Below, in pieces: positions 58,426 to 64,000 of a stretch of 64,000 nt of DNA. This stretch comes from UBA8524 sp964215915 (GTDB taxonomy: Bacteria; Bacteroidota; Bacteroidia; UBA8524), in contig CAXPEB010000026.1 of NCBI GenBank assembly GCA_964215915.1, forward strand, positions 1-64,000, written 5' to 3'. A model generated the notes under the pieces. It saw only the letters and a program-made list of their open reading frames with translations. It searched no databases and was not told where the DNA came from. The translations under genes and the position numbers were made by a program. Each line of letters begins with the position of its first letter. The first letter of the stretch is position 1.

Positions 58426-60789
58426 GTGTTACGGGTTTCACTTTTTATTCTGGTGGGAATTTCAAGCTATTTTCAAATGCTTTCAGGTCAGGTGTTTGTG
58501 CAATCTTACGCAAGGGAACTAGATGTATCAGATGTTGCCGAACAGTTACTTAATGCTACCGTGTATAGGTTGGACGGTGAATTGGGAACAATCCGAATTG
58601 AGATTGAATTGAATGATTCCAATCTGAACTATATCTATAAGTATCAGTCTGCATTCTTCATACTGCAGGATTCCATACTCTTATCAGAAAAGAAAAACCA
58701 GTTTACTTCAATAGATTCCCCGGTTCAATTAGAAGAACACCGACGTCTGTTTGTTCGTTATTCTGTGCTGGATGATGAGGATATATCGTTAGGAGAATAT
58801 CTTTATGAATATAAGCTTAAGGATAATAATGGAGAGATAGAAAAAGAAAGGCCACCAATCCCCTCTCGTTTTTCACTTCACGGCACCATGAAAGTACGGT
58901 ACACCTATAACAGTGCAAACTTCGAGAATAGTGCTTACCCGAAGCATTTGTTCTTTTATGAAGTTGATCCGAAGATTTCAGTGTTGGGTATTCCCCTTAA
59001 TGCGAACATTCGAATTAGCCCGGAAGAAGGGAGTATTTCCAGGAAATTGTCATTTGCCAGATTCAGTTTAGATGCGGAGAAGTATCAGGAAATAAGATCA
59101 CGAGCCAGAGAGGAAGTGAAGAACAGGGAAGAACAACTGATAAATAATATAGAAAAAAAGGCCAAAGAAAAATTACTGGAGGAGAAACAGAAGCTGGAAT
59201 CACAACTGGATGCGGTTAACCGTCAAATTAAGGACTCTGCAGACCGCTTCCGTCAGTTGGATACTTTCGGGAACAGAGAATGGGTAGATACATCTGCTTA
59301 CCGGGAATACCTCAAGGATTCTGTTTCTGAGTTGGAGAACGACAAACGGAAACAAATCAGGGAAGGGTTGGACTCCCTCAAGATCGTAAAGGCGCAAATC
59401 GAAAGCCGGATACAAAAAATTGACAGTACTGCAAGAACATTGCGCCAATCCATTTCTGACAGTATGGTGCATTTCAGGTCTTTGATAAAGGGGCCAGATA
59501 AACCGGTATTCAGGAATGCCGGATTTCGAGGGTATGAAATAGAAGGGTTATCCATAGGGCGGTTCTATCCCAACTTGCCAAAAACCATTGGTAGTCAAAG
59601 TTCAGTGCAGGGTGTAGATGCCGGGATTAGGCGAGATAATTGGCTGCATGAATTCAGTATCGGCAAAGTAAGCGACCTTTTTAGCAGAACTGCATCTATT
59701 GGGCTGATCAGGTATTCTGTCAGTAAAACGGAGGAGAGAAAATACAGGATAAGGTTCACAAGCCTTTACACAGGTTCATATGGAAGGAATGCTGCCTTTA
59801 AGTTACGTAACCCTGTATTCGGATTAGAAGCACAACGTGAACTCATAAAGAACGGCATATTGAATATAACAGGTGAAGGGGTAGTTAGCAGGTTAGTAGC
59901 ATTCAACAACGGTCTTCAGGAAGGCTCTGTTGAAAGTTTGGCTTCCAGGGAGCAAGTGTTATTAATGCGACAGGATTTTTTCCCCGGATATGCCGGTGAA
60001 CTCGGTGTTAATGGAGAGGTTGCCGGATTCCGCTACACATTGGCGTATTACCGAACGTCCATTAACTATACTACTGCGCTAAATCCATTCATTCTTAAAC
60101 AACTGAGTACCATTTCATATGGGATAAGCAAATCGATACTGAATAATTTCCTGAGACTTGGGTTTAATGGGATGCATTCAAAAGAAGGGGAGGTATCCGA
60201 GCTTGACCAGTACAAAGCCGAGATGAGGATAAACCCCAAACGTTCCCCCCGTTTGTCCTTATCTGCCATGACATTTGACCGGACATTTGCCGCAGGAGCA
60301 TCACAAAAGTTGATAATGCTGAGAGCACAATCTGATTATTCCTTTCAACTGTTCGGAAATTTTAACCAGGTACAAACCTATTTTCACTGGCAAAGGACAA
60401 ACACAAACAGAACCTCCCTTATTCAAGTATGTAATTGGGGGATTACAGACCTGATCAGAATTAGTGAACGCATGAACCTCAACATGAGTTTCAATACGAC
60501 ACATTCTAAAAATGTTATCGGGAGTTCTACACAGAATATTATTCAGAATGCAGGCGGGGTTTCGCTTAGCTATCTGATATCGGAAGCGATTCAATTCGGG
60601 ATTCCGCTGAAATATTTAACAACGGGCCGCAGTTCAACCCTGGCAAGCGGTTTCTTTGCTTCATTCAGGTTCAAAGGCTTGTCTGGAGGAATACGTTACG
60701 ATTTAAATTCGTTAACGACTCCAACGGAGATGGCATTATACAATCGAAACATTAACACTATACAAACCACCTTAGGATATGCATTTTAG
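58426..60789 (+). CDS. RHS-locus outer-membrane-barrel-like protein with internal coiled coil
   Basis: A 787-residue protein with a GTG start and signal peptide MLRVSLFILVGISSYFQMLSGQ. Residues about 25-215 form a beta-rich domain (GTIRIEIELNDSNLNYIYKYQSAFFILQ..GTMKVRYTYNSANFE..HLFFYEVDPKISVLGIPLNANIRISPEEG). Residues about 218-350 are a charged coiled coil (REEVKNREEQLINNIEKKAKEKLLEEKQKLESQLDAVNRQIKDS). From about 390 to the end are outer-membrane strands (IRRDNWLHEFSIGKV.., FRFKGLSGGIRYDLN..), ending TTLGYAF. No named family is recognised. It overlaps the next gene by 11 bases. First of five coupled genes ending in an RHS protein; a role in its export is inferred. Confidence 0.7.
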   Translation: MLRVSLFILVGISSYFQMLSGQVFVQSYARELDVSDVAEQLLNATVYRLDGELGTIRIEIELNDSNLNYIYKYQSAFFILQDSILLSEKKNQFTSIDSPVQLEEHRRLFVRYSVLDDEDISLGEYLYEYKLKDNNGEIEKERPPIPSRFSLHGTMKVRYTYNSANFENSAYPKHLFFYEVDPKISVLGIPLNANIRISPEEGSISRKLSFARFSLDAEKYQEIRSRAREEVKNREEQLINNIEKKAKEKLLEEKQKLESQLDAVNRQIKDSADRFRQLDTFGNREWVDTSAYREYLKDSVSELENDKRKQIREGLDSLKIVKAQIESRIQKIDSTARTLRQSISDSMVHFRSLIKGPDKPVFRNAGFRGYEIEGLSIGRFYPNLPKTIGSQSSVQGVDAGIRRDNWLHEFSIGKVSDLFSRTASIGLIRYSVSKTEERKYRIRFTSLYTGSYGRNAAFKLRNPVFGLEAQRELIKNGILNITGEGVVSRLVAFNNGLQEGSVESLASREQVLLMRQDFFPGYAGELGVNGEVAGFRYTLAYYRTSINYTTALNPFILKQLSTISYGISKSILNNFLRLGFNGMHSKEGEVSELDQYKAEMRINPKRSPRLSLSAMTFDRTFAAGASQKLIMLRAQSDYSFQLFGNFNQVQTYFHWQRTNTNRTSLIQVCNWGITDLIRISERMNLNMSFNTTHSKNVIGSSTQNIIQNAGGVSLSYLISEAIQFGIPLKYLTTGRSSTLASGFFASFRFKGLSGGIRYDLNSLTTPTEMALYNRNINTIQTTLGYAF

Positions 60790-61918
60790 TCGAGTACTAT
60801 ACATCCTTTTTCTATGCCTGCTGAGCATTTCTTCCGTTAATGCACAGGTTTCGGTTCAGGCTGGGTCGGCGAGCATTGGCCGCTACCAGATAAGCCACTT
60901 GTTTGATGCGACCTTGGTCAACTCTGCTTCCGGACAGCTGGAAAACCTTACCGTACAGATAACCCTGAAGAACGCAGCGGGAAAGGATGTCCTGAAATGG
61001 GTATCTGATCGATTCGTTTGCCCAACTGGTTTTACGGCATTCGAGGCTATTCCCTTGCAGGTCAGTAGCGGAAGGTTTGAGCAAGGAGAAAATTATTACC
61101 GAAATAACCTTTTTCTTCCTGTAGGGCAGTATTCCGCGCATTATGCGGTATATGCGAATGGACCTTCCGGCAGTGCTTTGCTCGGTGAAACGCACATGGA
61201 GATTAGTTCTATCGAGTTTCCGGATATTCAGTTAATCAGTGTGGAGGATGGGGATACGCTTACAAACAAGTTCCCGGTATTCAGCTGGTCTTCATTTGTT
61301 TTCCCTCAATTGCCACAGGATGGTTCGGGAGATTTTCAGGTTAACTATCATATTATTATCAAACAGGTGTTCAATGAACAAAGTAACCTGGAGGCTATGG
61401 AATACAATCCTACGCATCATGAACAGGACGGGTTAAATGCAAACACCTATGTCTACCCTTTTAACGGGCTTCGTTTTGATGATAGTGCAGTGTATGTCTG
61501 GAAAGTTGAAGCCAGAGTTAGCGGATTGACAATTTCCAGTTCCGATATCTGGCGATTTGTTTATTCTCCCAAACCACCGCGTATATATAATGCCCCAATC
61601 ATTATGTTAAATCCGGAAAAGGGAACTTCCACTACGACCATTCAGAAGAATATACTCAAAGTAGGGTATCATGAAAAGTTGGGTCCTTCTTCCCTGATGT
61701 TGTTACGGGCAGAAATCCAGGATGCTGCAGGGAATATTGTGGCTAGTTCCGAGAAGCTCAATTTTATGGCCAGACAAGGGTTCAATGTTTTCAGTGTGAG
61801 CCTCTGTCCCGATGGATTGAATTTGAGTGATGGAAGCTACAAACTGGTTCTGTTCAATCTGAACGGAAAAAAAATGGAATTAAACTTCAGCTACACACGG
61901 ACTAATGAATGTGAATAA
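60779..61918 (+). CDS. TANFOR-like beta-sandwich exported protein
   Basis: A 379-residue exported protein with signal peptide MHFSRVLYILFLCLLSISSVNAQ. An N-terminal beta domain (residues 24-135, HLFDATLVNSASGQLENLTVQITLKN) is followed by a stretch resembling TANFOR-type domains of the phylum: NKFPVFSWSSFVFPQLPQDGSGDFQVNYHIIIKQVF, then YVYPFNGLRFDDSAVYVWKVEARVSGL. A C-terminal sandwich ends with SDGSYKLVLFNLNGKKMELNFSYTR. Function is unknown. It overlaps genes on both sides (11 and 14 bases), consistent with one protein complex. Confidence 0.65.
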   Translation: MHFSRVLYILFLCLLSISSVNAQVSVQAGSASIGRYQISHLFDATLVNSASGQLENLTVQITLKNAAGKDVLKWVSDRFVCPTGFTAFEAIPLQVSSGRFEQGENYYRNNLFLPVGQYSAHYAVYANGPSGSALLGETHMEISSIEFPDIQLISVEDGDTLTNKFPVFSWSSFVFPQLPQDGSGDFQVNYHIIIKQVFNEQSNLEAMEYNPTHHEQDGLNANTYVYPFNGLRFDDSAVYVWKVEARVSGLTISSSDIWRFVYSPKPPRIYNAPIIMLNPEKGTSTTTIQKNILKVGYHEKLGPSSLMLLRAEIQDAAGNIVASSEKLNFMARQGFNVFSVSLCPDGLNLSDGSYKLVLFNLNGKKMELNFSYTRTNECE

Positions 61919-62444
61919 ATTACTTCTTGTTATTGCAATCGCGTTAAGTATTAGCGCATTGATTATCGGAATACCCGGCTTTTTTAGTCATCAGGAAAGT
62001 CCGGCCTTTTTCAACGCAGATAAAGTCTATAATGAATACGAGATGAAAAAGGAGTTGGAGGCCAAAATGCAGAAAATGGACGAATACCAGACGTTCATGA
62101 TAGACAGCCTCAAATTTCAAATTCGATCCATGGAACAAAAGGCAATAGCAGATCCACAAAACCAGGGTTTCCAGGACCAGTTGAAAATGCTGTACGATCA
62201 ATTCAACCTTACGGCGCGCGAATTCAAGGAACGCAATGAAGGGATATCGGCCCAGTACAACAAAATGGTATTGGATCAGATTCGACAAAAGGCCAAAGAG
62301 TTCCGTATGAAACGGGGGTTACCTTATTTTATCGGGCAGGGAGAAAGCACGGATTTGATCTTTTACGATGACGCTCATGATTTGAGTGATGAGTTCATCC
62401 TTTTCTTAAATGAGTCATATTCCGGAGCTGCCGTTACACCATGA
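61905..62444 (+). CDS. Membrane-anchored OmpH/Skp-like coiled-coil protein
   Basis: A 179-residue protein with an N-terminal signal anchor (LLLVIAIALSISALIIGIPGFF) and no clear cleavage site. The remainder mirrors OmpH/Skp: a start like AFFNADKVYNEYEMKKELEAKMQKMDEYQ, long helices with polar heptads (DQLKMLYDQFNLTAREFKERNEGISAQYNKMVLDQIRQKAKEF), then RGLPYFIGQGESTDLIFYDDAHDLSDEFILFLNESY, matching the beta part. OmpH/Skp chaperones carry unfolded proteins through the periplasm. Here the chaperone-like domain is tethered to the inner membrane. Overlaps neighbours by 14 and 4 bases. Confidence 0.65.
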   Translation: MNVNKLLLVIAIALSISALIIGIPGFFSHQESPAFFNADKVYNEYEMKKELEAKMQKMDEYQTFMIDSLKFQIRSMEQKAIADPQNQGFQDQLKMLYDQFNLTAREFKERNEGISAQYNKMVLDQIRQKAKEFRMKRGLPYFIGQGESTDLIFYDDAHDLSDEFILFLNESYSGAAVTP

Positions 62445-63025
62445 GAACGCTTCAGTTGTTTGTAATACTGATTCTTATTTCTTCCTGCAAACAGAGGCAG
62501 GTTCCGGCTGGTGAATGGGTTGAGTACGTGCAATCGGAAGAGTCTGGTTTAAGGAAATCAGTTACTGTGGGAAAATGTCGAATGGATGTCCAGTATTACC
62601 CTGCCAGCTATTGGAAGGCTAAGTGTATACTGGAAGGCAAAGAGTATACTGGAGCCCAGGATTCTTTTGCTTTATTTAAAGTTTATTTCTCCAATCCGGA
62701 GAGAACAGGTGGACTTGCCCGGGCAATTGCTTCAGGAAAAGGAGAATATGTAAGAATCCTGGAATACCTTGATGGGGATGCCCGGTACGATTTCCTGTTC
62801 AAACAAGCTACCGATACTGCTCTTGCAGCAATGTACCACTATGAGAGAACGTATGACCTCGTTCCGTTCGACTGTGTGAATGTGGCGTTTCCCTATTCGG
62901 AAGATTCGGAATCTCCGTTTATCCTCGAGTATCATGATAATCTCTTTTGTTTCGGAATTCAGAAGTTCCGATTTGATAAAGAAACGATAAAACAAGTCAA
63001 TCAAATAGAAGTAATACCGCAATGA
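62441..63025 (+). CDS. RHS-locus lipoprotein
   Basis: A 194-residue lipoprotein with leader MRTLQLFVILILISSC. The mature part has paired cysteines (GKCRMDVQYYPASYWKAKCILEG and VPFDCVNVAFPYSED..NLFCFGI) and mixed strands and helices; no family is recognised. It joins its neighbours through ATGA overlaps on both sides. Possibly an outer- or inner-membrane anchored component of the RHS module, or an immunity-type protein; neither is shown by the sequence. Confidence 0.6.
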   Translation: MRTLQLFVILILISSCKQRQVPAGEWVEYVQSEESGLRKSVTVGKCRMDVQYYPASYWKAKCILEGKEYTGAQDSFALFKVYFSNPERTGGLARAIASGKGEYVRILEYLDGDARYDFLFKQATDTALAAMYHYERTYDLVPFDCVNVAFPYSEDSESPFILEYHDNLFCFGIQKFRFDKETIKQVNQIEVIPQ

Positions 63026-64000
63026 ATGTTCTGACCCTGTTTCGAAAATCCTGGTTAACCCGCGTGTTAAGTGCGATGGCTCTTTTGGGCATAGCGGAAC
63101 AATATCTATATCCGATGCAGGCATATGCCCTTACGGGTGGGCCGAGTCAGCCGGAGGTGCAAAGCTTTGAGCCCATTGCCACAACGCAAATGGTTGATCC
63201 CTTTACAGGTGATTTTTCCTATAACATTCCTCTTTTTGATGTGGGCGGATATCCCATCAACATCTCCTACCATAGCGGAATCAATATGGAGCAGGAAGCC
63301 AGCTGTGTGGGACTGGGTTGGAACATCAATCCGGGAGCAATCAATCGCCATTTGCAAGGGGTTCCTGATGATTTTAAAGGCGATCTGATTCGTTATGAGG
63401 AGAATTTCAAACCGCATGTTGGCGTAAATACGCAGTTCAAGTTTGCAGCGGTGGATACGGGTGAGAAAGAAATATTCGGAGTAGAACCCGGACCATTCAG
63501 CAATTCCAAAGTATTTATTAAGGATCTCGGGAATAAGTTCAAGTATAGTGTTTATGAACAAGCAGGTGTGGTTGACATGGATGATATCGGGTTGACCTTA
63601 CGCTTTGGGATACAGTATCATAATTATCGTGGTGTAGGTTATGAAGTAGGGTTTGGAGATAATTCAGCCATTGGTGAAAAATGGCTCAAGGGTTTTGGGG
63701 TCAACTACGATATTTCCTTCAACTCCTTCTCCGGTTATGATGCCTCTGCCGGTTTGTCCTATCAGTTTGCCGCATGGAAGCAAACCAAAGACCATGTTGA
63801 ATCCAAAGGGATGCTGGGAGCCGGACTGGGCATTGGCATGAATTCAAGAACCGGTTTGCGTGATATTACATTCAATACGTTTGCATACCGGGCTTATGAG
63901 TATTGCCAGGAAAACGTGGTTACACGAGAGCCGTCCATGAAAATATCCGGCGGAAAGATTTATTATGAGTCGGGTGAAAAATCAGCCATTCACCGGGTAG
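63022..64000 (+). CDS. RHS/YD-repeat giant protein, N-terminal part (truncated by window)
   Basis: Open from the ATG at 63022 (ATGA overlap with the lipoprotein) to the window edge, 326 codons. It has a leader with a hydrophobic segment (VLSAMALLGIAEQYLYPMQAYA) and then the signature start of Bacteroidota RHS giants: SQPEVQSFEPIATTQMVDPFTGDFSYNIPLFDVGGYPINISYHSGINMEQEASCVGLGWNINPGAINRHLQGVPDDF. In that family this is followed by thousands of residues of YD repeats and a variable C-terminal domain that is often a toxin. The remainder and its C-terminal domain lie outside the window. Last gene of the coupled five-gene operon. Confidence 0.8.
   Translation, partial: MNVLTLFRKSWLTRVLSAMALLGIAEQYLYPMQAYALTGGPSQPEVQSFEPIATTQMVDPFTGDFSYNIPLFDVGGYPINISYHSGINMEQEASCVGLGWNINPGAINRHLQGVPDDFKGDLIRYEENFKPHVGVNTQFKFAAVDTGEKEIFGVEPGPFSNSKVFIKDLGNKFKYSVYEQAGVVDMDDIGLTLRFGIQYHNYRGVGYEVGFGDNSAIGEKWLKGFGVNYDISFNSFSGYDASAGLSYQFAAWKQTKDHVESKGMLGAGLGIGMNSRTGLRDITFNTFAYRAYEYCQENVVTREPSMKISGGKIYYESGEKSAIHRV

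Overview
The window comes from a member of the Bacteroidota. The evidence is two type IX secretion (T9SS) cargo proteins and a likely third, several lipoproteins with a C after a hydrophobic leader, SusC-era signatures such as DUF5686 and DUF4834 proteins, LPS genes (lpxK, an rfaE2-type adenylyltransferase), and many exact copies of the Bacteroidota promoter element TAnnTTTG just upstream of genes. The short CarB (939 residues, no C-terminal allosteric domain) together with DUF4834 leans towards a Flavobacteriia-like lineage, but the order cannot be fixed from here. Most of the window has roughly balanced base composition; the last 6-7 kb is visibly more AT-rich. I saw no rRNA, tRNA, CRISPR array or complete insertion sequence.

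Layout. 1-5.2 kb: partial recX, a tandem pair of DUF1573 proteins, a PLP desulfhydrase/deaminase-like enzyme coupled to an M1 aminopeptidase lipoprotein, and DUF4468 and DUF4834 proteins. 5.2-13.4 kb (all minus): carB, a DUF5686 outer-membrane protein, a cyclophilin lipoprotein, a small unknown, an exported protein often mislabelled asparagine synthetase B, and crcB. 13.4-15.7 kb: tatC-rpiB-M28 peptidase operon. 15.7-20.5 kb (minus): M48 protease and three small membrane proteins, a GH3-family protein, a YdeI-type protein and a lipoprotein. 20.6-32.7 kb: lpxK, a choice-of-anchor B protein, a putative porin, a Nif3-family protein coupled to a coiled-coil zinc-ribbon protein, a tetratricopeptide-like protein, a small barrel, ccmB and accC. 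32.7-36.3 kb (minus): a five-gene cluster with a di-heme MauG/MbnH-like peroxidase and an MbnP-like partner, probably a copper-handling module. 36.3-47.7 kb: M61 peptidase, a tandem DUF1566 lipoprotein pair, the panD-flippase-rfaE2 operon, an ECF sigma factor with a coupled anti-sigma/beta-barrel fusion, a 112-bp tandem repeat, gapA, an MFS transporter and a sulfotransferase-like protein. 47.8-56.1 kb: a secreted nuclease/phosphatase-like T9SS protein, a lamin-tail-like T9SS protein, a large helical unknown and a dicarboxylate/amino-acid symporter. 56.3-57.3 kb: a methyltransferase pseudogene. 57.3-58.4 kb: a decayed intergenic region with repeats.

The most unusual part is 58.4-64.0 kb. Five genes with consecutive start/stop overlaps encode a large outer-membrane-barrel-like protein with an internal coiled coil, a TANFOR-like beta-sandwich protein, a membrane-anchored OmpH/Skp-like coiled-coil protein, a lipoprotein, and the N-terminus of a giant RHS/YD-repeat protein that runs off the window. 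The arrangement suggests a dedicated export or surface-display module for the RHS protein, located next to a decaying region.

A second general feature is the frequency of TAnnTTTG elements 5-10 bases ahead of the start codon, which predicts leaderless mRNAs for a set of genes here. Several annotated starts were moved to fit this pattern and the signal peptides.
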